Source of the DNA: Bacteroides oleiciplenus YIT 12058
Lineage (GTDB): Bacteria; Bacteroidota; Bacteroidia; Bacteroidales; Bacteroidaceae
Direction: 5' to 3'
Assembly (NCBI RefSeq): GCF_000315485.1
Contig: NZ_JH992943.1
Coordinates: 605,896 to 669,895 of the forward strand
DNA length: 64,000 nucleotides
Of the stretch, positions 1-8,493 are shown in pieces. Below the pieces are notes generated by a model. The model was not told the DNA's origin, searched no databases, and saw nothing but the letters and a program-made list of their open reading frames with translations. The first letter of the stretch is position 1, and each line of letters begins with the position of its first letter. Both the position numbers and the translations under genes were made by a program.

Positions 1-1685
1 ACATCCGTCGTTACCGGAAAGAAATACTCCCCACGGGAACTCGTTGCAGAAGAAGTTTCACTAGCATGATAACGGCGAGTCGGATTCTGCTCTTTAAAAA
101 GCGGATAAGTTTTGTGGAAATAGTTCAAGCCGAATATATCTACCTGATTTACAATATCCCGAAAAATAGCATCCCGTTTATTACATCCAAGGGATGTAGG
201 ACGTGTTGGGTCTTCATCATGGCAGTAAGCTGTCAGATTACGAGCTATTATAATTCCTTGATCGGTCATTTGATCGGGCACTTCATTACCTATACTCCAC
301 ATAATGACAGAAGGATGATTGCGATAATGACGCACCATTGAGCGCATGTCCGCTTCATTCCAATCATCAAAAAGAATATTATAATCATTCTTGCGTTTGC
401 CCTTTTGCCAGGTATCTGTCAATTCCAGTTGCATCATTAATCCCATGCGATCACAGAGGGAAACTAACTCCGGTGCAGGCGGATTATGAGAAGTCCGGAT
501 AGCATTTACACCCATCTCTTTCATTATACGCAACTGTCTTTCGGCAGCCACTTCATTAAAAGCGGCACCTAAAGCACCTAAATCATGATGCATACACACT
601 CCTTTGATAGGAACCTTACGCCCATTCAGCATAAATCCTTGGTCATGGGTGAACTTTATTTCACGGATTCCAAAAGGAGTTTTATAATTATCTACCTCCT
701 GCCCGTCCTTAAATACCCGGCTGACTACTACATAGCAATTTGGTGTATCGACATCCCATAACTTCGGATTAGCGACTTCAAATTGAAAACGGGTACTCGC
801 CCAACTGTCTTTTTGGATTGTGATGTTCTTTGCGACACTCTGAGATACCTCTTCGCCTACCGGATGTCCATTCTCATCCTGCAGATAAATACTCGTCTGC
901 AACTCTACCTGAACATCTTTTTCAGTACGATTCTCAACATTCACTCCCATTTCCATGATAGCATTTTCCGAATTGATTCGCACATTTCGCACAAAAGTTC
1001 CCCATTGCTCCACATGTATAGGAGACGTTTTAACTAACCACACATTCCGATAAATACCACTGCCCGGGTACCAACGTGAAGTATCATCCGGATTATCCAA
1101 CCGGATAGCCAGCACATTCTTTTGTCCTACCTTAATATATGGTGTCAAATCAAGACGAAAAGAAGCATAACCATAAGGCCAGCCTCCTACATATTGTCCA
1201 TTACACCAGATAGAAGCATACGACATGGCTCCATCAATATCAAGATAGATTTGTTTCCCAGCATCACTCTCCACAGATTCAAACGTTTTACGATACCAGC
1301 GTATTCCCCAATAAGGCAATTTACCAGTTGAACCTGTATAATCAATGTTGAAAGGTCCTTCAATTGCCCAGTCATGAGGAAGATTTAGCTGCCTCCAACC
1401 ACTATCATCAAAATCAGGCTTTACATAAGCTACACTTGCTCCCGGATTGCCTTCAGGTCTTTGATGTTTTTTCCCGAATATAATAAAATCATTGGCACAT
1501 GGCAGCAAATAGGGTTTCAGCTGAAAGTAATGTAAAGCAGAATCTACTCCAGCCGGATCATTCTCCAGATAACGCCAATCACGATTGATGTTAATACGCT
1601 CACGCACCGCCGGTGCATCTGCACAAATAATATTCTGTCCAAAAAAGAGCGTCAAACTCAGTAAAACAAGAAATCTGTGTTTCAT
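1..1685 (-). CDS. Beta-galactosidase-type GH2 glycoside hydrolase, 3' end cut by window edge
   Basis: Exo-acting retaining glycosidase, probably periplasmic. The 561 residues present start with a Sec signal peptide (MKHRFLVLLSLTLFFG) and show the GH2 order: sugar-binding jelly roll with the family signature SRWYPGSGIYRNVWL, Ig-like domain, then TIM barrel. The acid/base Glu is E468 in the IGNEV motif and the nucleophile is E543 in ASETSS, so both catalytic residues are inside the window. The C-terminus lies to the left of position 1. It is divergent from the recombinase gene and has its own promoter carrying the TTTGAGAC box also found upstream of glycan genes further right, so it probably belongs to the same regulon. 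Beta-galactosidase is the commonest activity for this subgroup; beta-glucuronidase or another beta-glycosidase cannot be excluded. Confidence 0.88.
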   Translation of the reverse strand, partial: MKHRFLVLLSLTLFFGQNIICADAPAVRERININRDWRYLENDPAGVDSALHYFQLKPYLLPCANDFIIFGKKHQRPEGNPGASVAYVKPDFDDSGWRQLNLPHDWAIEGPFNIDYTGSTGKLPYWGIRWYRKTFESVESDAGKQIYLDIDGAMSYASIWCNGQYVGGWPYGYASFRLDLTPYIKVGQKNVLAIRLDNPDDTSRWYPGSGIYRNVWLVKTSPIHVEQWGTFVRNVRINSENAIMEMGVNVENRTEKDVQVELQTSIYLQDENGHPVGEEVSQSVAKNITIQKDSWASTRFQFEVANPKLWDVDTPNCYVVVSRVFKDGQEVDNYKTPFGIREIKFTHDQGFMLNGRKVPIKGVCMHHDLGALGAAFNEVAAERQLRIMKEMGVNAIRTSHNPPAPELVSLCDRMGLMMQLELTDTWQKGKRKNDYNILFDDWNEADMRSMVRHYRNHPSVIMWSIGNEVPDQMTDQGIIIARNLTAYCHDEDPTRPTSLGCNKRDAIFRDIVNQVDIFGLNYFHKTYPLFKEQNPTRRYHASETSSATSSRGEYFFPVTTD

Positions 1686-1711
1686 AATATTCTATTAAAT
1701 TATTAGCATTA

Positions 1712-1779
1712 CAAAAATAGGAAATGGAAAGATACATGATTATCAATATTATCTATGTTTCTATCAATACCGTCTCAAA
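1712..1779 (-). promoter_or_regulatory. Regulated promoter of the GH2 gene (TTTGAGAC box + -7 element)
   Basis: Read on the minus strand, TTTGAGAC (1779-1772) is followed after exactly 52 bp by TATTTTTG (1719-1712), a perfect match to the Bacteroides -7 consensus TAnnTTTG, 26 bp before the ATG. The same box, spacing and orientation recur at four other genes in this window. The 195-bp divergent gap also has a weaker CATCTTTG (1806-1813) on the plus strand that could serve the recombinase. Confidence 0.7.
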
Positions 1780-1880
1780 AGTCTTCCACTATTAGTTGTA
1801 TTTATCATCTTTGCATGTAAATTGTATGTCACTAAATATAAAACCTATTTATAGTTAATAACCAACAAATTTAAAAAGCC

Positions 1881-3113
1881 ATGTACAAGTATTCTAAGGA
1901 TGGAGTTTCTGTGCTCACAGTGTTAGACAAAAGAAAACAAAAAAAGAACGGGCTGTTCCCGATAAAGGTACAAGTCATCTACAACAGAAAACAGAAGTAC
2001 TACTCCAGTGGTCAAGCGGTTTCTATCCAAGACTGGGAGAGACTACCACATGCCAAAAGCCGCCAACTATCTGAGATACGGCGTAACATTGAAAACAGCT
2101 TTTCACTAATCAAACTACAGGTCGAAATTCTGTCTTTTCAAGGAGAGTTCCACTTTGATACATTAAATGCTCGTTTAGGCAAATACTCAGAATTATCACT
2201 CAACACTTTATTCTTAAAAAAACTGGAAGAATTAAAAGACAACGGGCAGGCAAATACTTATCTTTCTTACAAAGGTGCACTAAATAAAATCGAACAATTC
2301 GCCGGAAAACATATCTCTTTTCATGAAATAACAATCAACTGGCTAAACCGTTTTGAGCGTCACTTATCCGCATCAGGTATCAGCTATTCCAGTATGGGTT
2401 TCTACTTCCGGAATCTGAAATGTATCCTTAATATAGCTCGTAAAGACGGGGTCATCAAAGAAAGCCAATATCCTTTTGGAAAAGGGAAATATGAAATACC
2501 TGTCGGATGTGGACGTAAACTGGCATTAAATCTGGAAGAAATAAAGAAAATAGTCACATATACCGATGGAACAAAAAAAACAGAAATGTACCGTGATCTC
2601 TGGTTCTTTTCTTATCTATGCAACGGCATCAATTTTCGTGATTTACTATACCTGCAATATTCCAATATCATCAATGGAGAAATCTGCTTCATACGTGCAA
2701 AGACAGCTCGGAACACTAAACGAAGTAAGATTATCCACGCGGTCATTACTCCTGAAATGCAAAGAATAATCAAGAAATGGGGTAACCCTCCTACCTCATC
2801 GGAAACTTATATCTTCCCTTTTGCCACCGGAATAGAAAATCCGTTCGAGAAAGTAAAACTTGTAAGAGAAGTAATCACCGAGTGCAATCAGATTCTTTAT
2901 AAAATATCTTGCAGAACAGGTATTCCACGAATCACCACCTATTCAGCCCGCCATTCATTCGCTACTGTATTAAAACGTAGTGGTGTCAACATAGCTTATA
3001 TATCAGAAAGCCTCGGACACTCCAACTTAGCAATCACGGAAAATTATCTCGCCAGTTTCGAGGCTGAAGAGAGAAAAAAGAATTCAATACTCTTAACCCA
3101 ATTTGATATATGA
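1881..3113 (+). CDS. Tyrosine site-specific recombinase (integrase family)
   Basis: Cuts and rejoins DNA at paired sites. The 410-residue protein has the usual Bacteroidota layout: N-terminal arm-binding region, SAM-like core-binding domain (about 95-200) and C-terminal catalytic domain. Catalytic candidates visible are R253 (INFRDLL), the YSAR variant of the HxxR box ending at R357 followed by H358, GHS, and nucleophile Y389 (ENYLASF). It lies 113 bp upstream of one arm of a long inverted repeat that forms the 5' end of susC1 and is repeated in opposite orientation at susC2. No integration target, relaxase or conjugation gene is visible, so I infer an invertase dedicated to this locus rather than the integrase of a mobile element. 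Start ATG follows an AT-rich leader; no strong ribosome-binding site. Confidence 0.9.
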   Translation: MYKYSKDGVSVLTVLDKRKQKKNGLFPIKVQVIYNRKQKYYSSGQAVSIQDWERLPHAKSRQLSEIRRNIENSFSLIKLQVEILSFQGEFHFDTLNARLGKYSELSLNTLFLKKLEELKDNGQANTYLSYKGALNKIEQFAGKHISFHEITINWLNRFERHLSASGISYSSMGFYFRNLKCILNIARKDGVIKESQYPFGKGKYEIPVGCGRKLALNLEEIKKIVTYTDGTKKTEMYRDLWFFSYLCNGINFRDLLYLQYSNIINGEICFIRAKTARNTKRSKIIHAVITPEMQRIIKKWGNPPTSSETYIFPFATGIENPFEKVKLVREVITECNQILYKISCRTGIPRITTYSARHSFATVLKRSGVNIAYISESLGHSNLAITENYLASFEAEERKKNSILLTQFDI

Positions 3114-3226
3114 AACAATGATATATATGTAAATAGCATGTTCCATAGCTGGAGAAAGAATCGATTCTAACATCTTTTCTCTCACTAAATCAAATCACTA
3201 ACTACTTTTTTATCGACAGAGTTTAA

Positions 3227-3349
3227 AATGATGTATTGATATTATGTAAAAACAATCAAACCATGAAAACTCAAAAAGAATTTCAGGTGAAATCCCTTGT
3301 TAATTTAAGTCTAATTAAAAAAAGTAGTTTAATGAAAAAGAAAGAACAC
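3227..3349 (+). repeat. Left inverted-repeat arm with candidate crossover core
   Basis: Matches 19682-19806 in inverted orientation at every base except a poly-A run (7 A here, 9 A there). Identity stops abruptly at 3349, after which the two susC genes diverge. Inside is a dyad TTAATT (3300-3305), 7-bp asymmetric spacer TAAGTCT, AATTAA (3313-3318), the shape expected of a tyrosine-recombinase core site. Just left of the arm a similar A-run also differs by two bases. Confidence 0.85.
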
Positions 3350-6300
3350 AAATCGAGGTCGCTTTCATGGCGATTTTTGTTGGTACTGTTGAGCTTCTCT
3401 TTTAGTACTATAGTACAGGCTCAGAATATGACAGTAACAGGAACTGTAGTGGATCAGAATGGTGAACCGTTAATTGGAGTGACGGTCACAGAATTGAACA
3501 CTACCAATGGAGCCATTACCGATATAGACGGTAACTTCTCTATTAAATGTACTAATGGAGCAACTCTCAAATTCAGTTACATTGGTTATAAAGAGGTGAC
3601 CAAAGTTGCTACAGGAACTAACCTTAAAATTACTTTAATTGAAGACTCGCAGGCGTTAGATGAAGTTGTAGTAGTAGGTTATGGTACGCAGAAAAAAGGA
3701 AGTGTAACCGGTAGTGTAACTAGTGTCGATGCTAAAGCTATTGAAGATTTTCCGTCTGCTAATCTTTCTTCAGCGTTAGCCGGACGTCTCTCTGGTGTAT
3801 ATATAAGCCAAGGAACAGGTAAACCAGGAACTTCGGCTTCTTTTAGTGTACGTGCCAAGGGTACTCCTAATAATTCCGATCCGTTATATGTTATTGATGG
3901 TGTGGTAAGAGACAAAATGGCATTTGATGCATTGGATGCTAGTGAAGTAGCTAACATCTCGGTATTAAAAGACGGTGCATCAGCTGCAGTTTACGGTGCA
4001 CGTGCAGCCAATGGTGTTGTATTGATCACTACAAAAAAAGGTGGAAATGCTAAACCGACTATTAATTATACTGGTACAGTAGGTATTGATGTGGCCGCTA
4101 TGATTCCAGAAACGCTGAATGCTTATGAACATGCTACTTATTTGAATGACCGTGCTATTCAAGGTTATCTCAATAATGCAATCTGGAATCCAAATGTGGA
4201 GCAACAAGATCCGACTACAAAATCCTCTTGGTATACAGATGACGAGTTAGCACATTTCAAAACAACCGATTATAGTTTCTTGGATGACGCATGGCAAACT
4301 CCGTGGTCTACCCGCCACGCTATTAATATTACTGGTGGTACAGAAAAGGTACGCTATTTCATTGGTGGTTCCTATTTCTATAATATGGGTTCGTTTGACA
4401 ATTTGAAATATTCTAAGTATAACTTTCGTGCCAGTATTGATGCTGACATCAGCAAAAATCTTACAGTTGGTTTGAATATTAGCACAGATAACCGTAAAGA
4501 CACTAAACCCAACTGGAAGTCGGATGGTGACCGTGATCGTATGAACGACTTATATAAAGGATTACTCCTTCGTACAAAAATGATTCCAAGTATGATTGAT
4601 GGCATGCCAGTAGGTAATTTTATAGAATGGCATCCACTAATGCTGATCAGCGAACAATCTGGCCTGCATACTAAGAAATGGCAAAACGTAAACGTAAATG
4701 CTACAGCGGAATATCGTGTTCCATTTGTTAAAGGATTAAAACTTAGACTGCAGTATAATCGCACGCTGGATAACCGTTTAATCAAAAAAGTGAACTTTCC
4801 GTACGAAATGTATAACTTCCAGACTGCCGGAACAAATAACCATTATATTGATCCGAGTAACGTAGTAGTTTCTACCAAGACTCGTGATGATGGTAACTAT
4901 GTATTTAAAGAAAATCAATTGGCAGAAGAATATCAGTTGAATCTATTCGTTACTTATGATCGTAAATTCGGTAACCATGATTTGAGTGCTTTGTTTGTTT
5001 ATGAACAATCTGAAGGTGATAGTGAAAAGTTTGATGCACAACGTAACAAACTCATCACTTGGGAAATGCCCGAGTTCTTTGGTGCAAGTGGTGATGCTTC
5101 CGAGTCCATTGTAGGAGCCGGTTCAGTAAGCGAAAGCGGTCGTCTTTCTTACGTAGGTCGTTTGAATTATGCTTATGCAGATAAATATTTATTGGAAGCT
5201 GCCTTCCGTGTAGATGGTTCTACTAAATTTGCTCCTGATCAGCGTTGGGGTTTCTTCCCTTCGGTTTCCGCAGGATGGCGTATTTCCAGTGAACCTTTCT
5301 TTTCAGAGAATATTAAATTCATTGATTACATGAAACTCCGTGGTTCTATTGCTACATTGGGTAATGATGCCATTGGTGGCTGGCAATGGATGGCCCGTTA
5401 TGGAATTACTACAGGAGCTGTATTCAACGGTTTATCTTATGGACTGGAGCCTAAAGAAGTACCTAATCCGAAGTTGACTTGGGAAAAATCTACCTCTTAT
5501 AACATTGGCTTTGATAGTCGTTGGTTCAATAATAAATTTGACTTCAGTTTTGAGTATTTCTACAGACGTACATATGACATTCTTGATAATCTGAACGTAA
5601 GTGTGCCAACTACATTTGGTGCTTCTTTACCGAAGGAAAACTATTCTGAAGTTAAATCTCGTGGTTTTGAAATAGAATTGGGATACAATGATAGAATAGG
5701 TAAAGTTGACTATTATTTAAGAGGTAACTTTAGTTTTGCAGATAGCTGGTGGTCTAAGAAAGATGAGGCAGAGAACATCCGTGCTTACAAATCTGAAATA
5801 AATAAATCATTAAGCCGTGAATGGGGTTTTGAATGTGTTGGCATGATTCGCACAGAAGAACAGTTACAGCAGTATATGGAAGAAAACCCCAATATGACAA
5901 TTAAAGGACAAAAACCAGGTTTGGGTATGTTGATCTACAAAGATGTGCGCGGACCGGAAAGTGATGAACCGGATGGTATCATTACGGATGATGATAAAGT
6001 TGTTATCATTGAAAATAAAGTGGCTCCTATCACTTACGGTTTTACTATCGGTGGCAAGTGGAAAGGCTTTATGCTCGATATTTTCTTCCAGGGTATGGCA
6101 GGTCATAAAAAGCTAATGGACTTCCGTGGCAATGGTATCAATGCCCATACAAGTACATTCAAGTATTACAACGACCATTGGACACCGGAGAATCCGAATG
6201 CTTCAATGCCGGGAGCTACGCAATATAAGAACAATGAAGCTTCTTCCTTCTGGGTACGTAATGCTTCTTTCCTGCGTTGCAAAAATATCTCCTTGTCTTA

Positions 6301-6478
6301 TGATTTACCAAAGACCCTTATTCAAAAGATAGGCGTTGATAAGATAAGACTTTTTCTGAATGGTACGAACCTTTTCCTACTACAGGATAAGGTGAAATGG
6401 ATGGATCCCGAAGCTACAAGTATTTCAGACTATCCTGTCATGAGAAACTTCTCATTCGGTTTGAATATAACGATCTAA
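3332..6478 (+). CDS. susC: SusC-family TonB-dependent glycan transporter 1
   Basis: Outer-membrane barrel that imports oligosaccharides using TonB energy and pairs with the following SusD. Layout of the 1048 residues: signal peptide (MKKKEHKSRSLSWRFLLVLL), carboxypeptidase-regulatory-like domain (about 38-110), a TonB-box-like DEVVVVGYG, plug with the AVYGARAANGVVLITTKKG signature, then barrel ending in NFSFGLNITI. I chose ATG 3332 because it gives a clean signal peptide; an in-frame ATG at 3263 would add 23 residues and exists only because this copy has seven A in the leader run. The first 18 bases of the gene belong to the inverted repeat. The left flank has no recognisable regulated promoter, so it is probably silent in this orientation. 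Confidence 0.95.
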   Translation: MKKKEHKSRSLSWRFLLVLLSFSFSTIVQAQNMTVTGTVVDQNGEPLIGVTVTELNTTNGAITDIDGNFSIKCTNGATLKFSYIGYKEVTKVATGTNLKITLIEDSQALDEVVVVGYGTQKKGSVTGSVTSVDAKAIEDFPSANLSSALAGRLSGVYISQGTGKPGTSASFSVRAKGTPNNSDPLYVIDGVVRDKMAFDALDASEVANISVLKDGASAAVYGARAANGVVLITTKKGGNAKPTINYTGTVGIDVAAMIPETLNAYEHATYLNDRAIQGYLNNAIWNPNVEQQDPTTKSSWYTDDELAHFKTTDYSFLDDAWQTPWSTRHAINITGGTEKVRYFIGGSYFYNMGSFDNLKYSKYNFRASIDADISKNLTVGLNISTDNRKDTKPNWKSDGDRDRMNDLYKGLLLRTKMIPSMIDGMPVGNFIEWHPLMLISEQSGLHTKKWQNVNVNATAEYRVPFVKGLKLRLQYNRTLDNRLIKKVNFPYEMYNFQTAGTNNHYIDPSNVVVSTKTRDDGNYVFKENQLAEEYQLNLFVTYDRKFGNHDLSALFVYEQSEGDSEKFDAQRNKLITWEMPEFFGASGDASESIVGAGSVSESGRLSYVGRLNYAYADKYLLEAAFRVDGSTKFAPDQRWGFFPSVSAGWRISSEPFFSENIKFIDYMKLRGSIATLGNDAIGGWQWMARYGITTGAVFNGLSYGLEPKEVPNPKLTWEKSTSYNIGFDSRWFNNKFDFSFEYFYRRTYDILDNLNVSVPTTFGASLPKENYSEVKSRGFEIELGYNDRIGKVDYYLRGNFSFADSWWSKKDEAENIRAYKSEINKSLSREWGFECVGMIRTEEQLQQYMEENPNMTIKGQKPGLGMLIYKDVRGPESDEPDGIITDDDKVVIIENKVAPITYGFTIGGKWKGFMLDIFFQGMAGHKKLMDFRGNGINAHTSTFKYYNDHWTPENPNASMPGATQYKNNEASSFWVRNASFLRCKNISLSYDLPKTLIQKIGVDKIRLFLNGTNLFLLQDKVKWMDPEATSISDYPVMRNFSFGLNITI

Positions 6479-6502
6479 TTACATTAAAAACACTTGAATA
6501 TT

Positions 6503-8281
6503 ATGAAATCGAAACATCTAATAGCAATTACAGCATTGACATTGGCAAGCTTGACCGGTTGTACGTCTGTATTGGATAAGGACGACTTGACTGCTGTCAG
6601 TGAAAAGGCCACATGGAGTAGTGAAATTCTGGCTACAGCTTTCTTGGACAAGTGCTACAAGGATAATCTGCCGGCATTTAATGGTGATTATGCCAAATAT
6701 AGCGATGAAGGCAACGGGGGGGGTGATTTTATTCACGGGCGCCTGACTGCCGTTGCCACTGCGGGAGGTCCATTAGAAGAATATTGGCCCTATGACAAGA
6801 TATATACTATCAACGTTCTGCTGACCAGCATTGATGAAGGTAGCTTGCCGGAAGAAACTCGGAATCGCATTAAAGCTCAAGCTCTCTTCTTGCGTGCCTA
6901 TCAATATTTTGAGATGGTAAAAATCTATGGGGGCGTACCTCTGATTTTAGCTCCGCAAGACAGACATAGTGATGATTTGTATGTAACCCGTAATACAGCT
7001 AAAGAATGCATTGACCAAATAGTGACAGATCTTGATGCAGCAGCAGCTTCACTGCCCAGTGTCTGGGGAGAGAACGATTTTGGGCGTATAACCAAAGGAG
7101 CAGCTATGGCTTTCAAGGGACGTGTATTGTTAACTTATGCCAGTAAACAATTTAACCCGAACAATGATCGTACCCGTTGGCAGGCCGCTTACAATGCTTG
7201 TGCTGCAGCACAGAAGGAATTGTCGGATAATGGACAGCGTGCTTTACATCCCATCTATAAAGAAATATGGAGCAAAGAAACGACTTCAGAAACTGTGCTG
7301 ACAACTCGTTTCCTTGATCCGGTACGCACACACAATTTCATGGCTGGACTTCGCCCCTTGGAGTTCTCAGTAGGTGCTGTTGGCAATCACCAGCCTACAT
7401 TGGACATGGCTTTGGCTTTCCCGATGGCCGATGGTACCGCTCCGGGAGTAGATGTGAATGGTGACGGTGTGAAAGAAGCATTTGAACCGACTGCTACGGA
7501 TGCAACAGGTATGTTCTGGCTGAATCGTGATCCTCGTTTCTATGATATCATTGTTTATAATGGTGCTGAATATCCACTGAATGGTATGCCGGAATGGTTC
7601 CAAGGTTGCATGTACACATATAAAGGTGGTGAAGATACCCATAGTCCGACAGGCACAGGTTTCTACTCATGCAAATTCTCTATTCCAGAAAAAACAGCTA
7701 CTGAAGCTAAAGATCATGGTGATATGGATTGGATTGAAATGCGCTATGCCGAAGTATTGTTGAATCTGGCCGAATGTGCAGCCGAAGTAGGTAATAAGTC
7801 GGATGAGGTTTATACTATCTTGAAAGATATTCGCAAACGAGCCGGTATCACAGCTAATGCAGATGGCCTTTATGGCTTAAAAGCAAATATGAGTCAGCAA
7901 GAGCTTATTGATGCCGTTCTTTATGAGCGTCGCATTGAATTAGCTTATGAAAACAAACGTTTCTGGGATTTACTACGTCGCAAAACATTTACTGACATGC
8001 AAGGTTATTCCCGTTACAGAATTGAAATTCAGGTGAAGAGTGAATATGCTTCTATGGCACGAAGAGACTTTATCACTATGATTAAGAATGATCCTGAGTT
8101 AATGACAAAGAATTACTTTAAGTATTTCACCACACAAAGATGGAAAATTGACGAGACTTATCAGTGGGATGTGAAGGACAACTATTATTTCCAAGGATTA
8201 GCTCGTAAGCATTTTGAGCAGAATCCTAAACTACAACAGACCATTGGCTGGGAAAGTGGTGACTTTGATCCTTTGAAATAA
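6503..8281 (+). CDS. susD: SusD-family surface glycan-binding lipoprotein 1
   Basis: Lid of the SusCD transporter; binds glycan at the cell surface. It has a lipoprotein signal with lipobox LTGC and downstream acidic residues (DKDD), consistent with surface export, then the TPR-rich SusD/RagB fold: EEYWPYDKIYTINVLL near the N-terminus, RAYQYFEMVKIYGGVPL, and the C-terminal LYERRIELAYENKRFWDLLR signature. The gene begins 24 bp after susC1. ATG 6503 is preferred to the in-frame TTG at 6494 because the signal peptide begins there. A strong terminator follows at 8344. Confidence 0.95.
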   Translation: MKSKHLIAITALTLASLTGCTSVLDKDDLTAVSEKATWSSEILATAFLDKCYKDNLPAFNGDYAKYSDEGNGGGDFIHGRLTAVATAGGPLEEYWPYDKIYTINVLLTSIDEGSLPEETRNRIKAQALFLRAYQYFEMVKIYGGVPLILAPQDRHSDDLYVTRNTAKECIDQIVTDLDAAAASLPSVWGENDFGRITKGAAMAFKGRVLLTYASKQFNPNNDRTRWQAAYNACAAAQKELSDNGQRALHPIYKEIWSKETTSETVLTTRFLDPVRTHNFMAGLRPLEFSVGAVGNHQPTLDMALAFPMADGTAPGVDVNGDGVKEAFEPTATDATGMFWLNRDPRFYDIIVYNGAEYPLNGMPEWFQGCMYTYKGGEDTHSPTGTGFYSCKFSIPEKTATEAKDHGDMDWIEMRYAEVLLNLAECAAEVGNKSDEVYTILKDIRKRAGITANADGLYGLKANMSQQELIDAVLYERRIELAYENKRFWDLLRRKTFTDMQGYSRYRIEIQVKSEYASMARRDFITMIKNDPELMTKNYFKYFTTQRWKIDETYQWDVKDNYYFQGLARKHFEQNPKLQQTIGWESGDFDPLK

Positions 8282-8343
8282 TATGCAGTTAATAATATAT
8301 AGTGGTAGTCTTTTTTAATGAAATATTTTGTTAACCTTAATCT

Positions 8344-8371
8344 GAGGGTGTCCGAAAGGATACCCTCTTTT
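8344..8371 (+). terminator. Rho-independent terminator after susD1
   Basis: A 10-bp stem (GAGGGTGTCC / GGATACCCTC, one G-T pair) closes a GAAA loop and is followed by TTTT. It separates susC1-susD1 from the next gene, which has its own promoter. Confidence 0.88.
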
Positions 8372-8409
8372 AGTAATAGAAGGTTGGTTTTGCTCTTTTA
8401 TTGCAAGCA

Positions 8410-8477
8410 TTTGAGACAATACATATAATAAGAATCACTTTTTTCCTCTTTCTTTGTTAAACTATTAATTAACTTTA
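8410..8477 (+). promoter_or_regulatory. Regulated promoter of the beta-helix/lyase gene
   Basis: A perfect TTTGAGAC box (8410-8417) is followed after exactly 52 bp by TAACTTTA (8470-8477), one mismatch from TAnnTTTG, 16 bp before the ATG. It has the same geometry as the promoters of the GH2, susC2, DUF5703 gene and the redox operon. Because it lies inside the candidate invertible segment, this gene should be transcribed in either orientation. Confidence 0.68.
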
Positions 8478-8493
8478 TTGATAAGACAAAAGA

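Noticed and set aside
1881..3113. Recombinase as mark of an integrative element or prophage
   Set aside because: No excision, relaxase, conjugation or phage genes, and no tRNA-type attachment site nearby; the inverted susC arms give a better explanation.
3236..3331. SusC1 beginning at 3236 (TTG) or 3263 (ATG)
   Set aside because: These put 23-32 extra residues before a normal signal peptide, and the homologous frame is closed in susC2.
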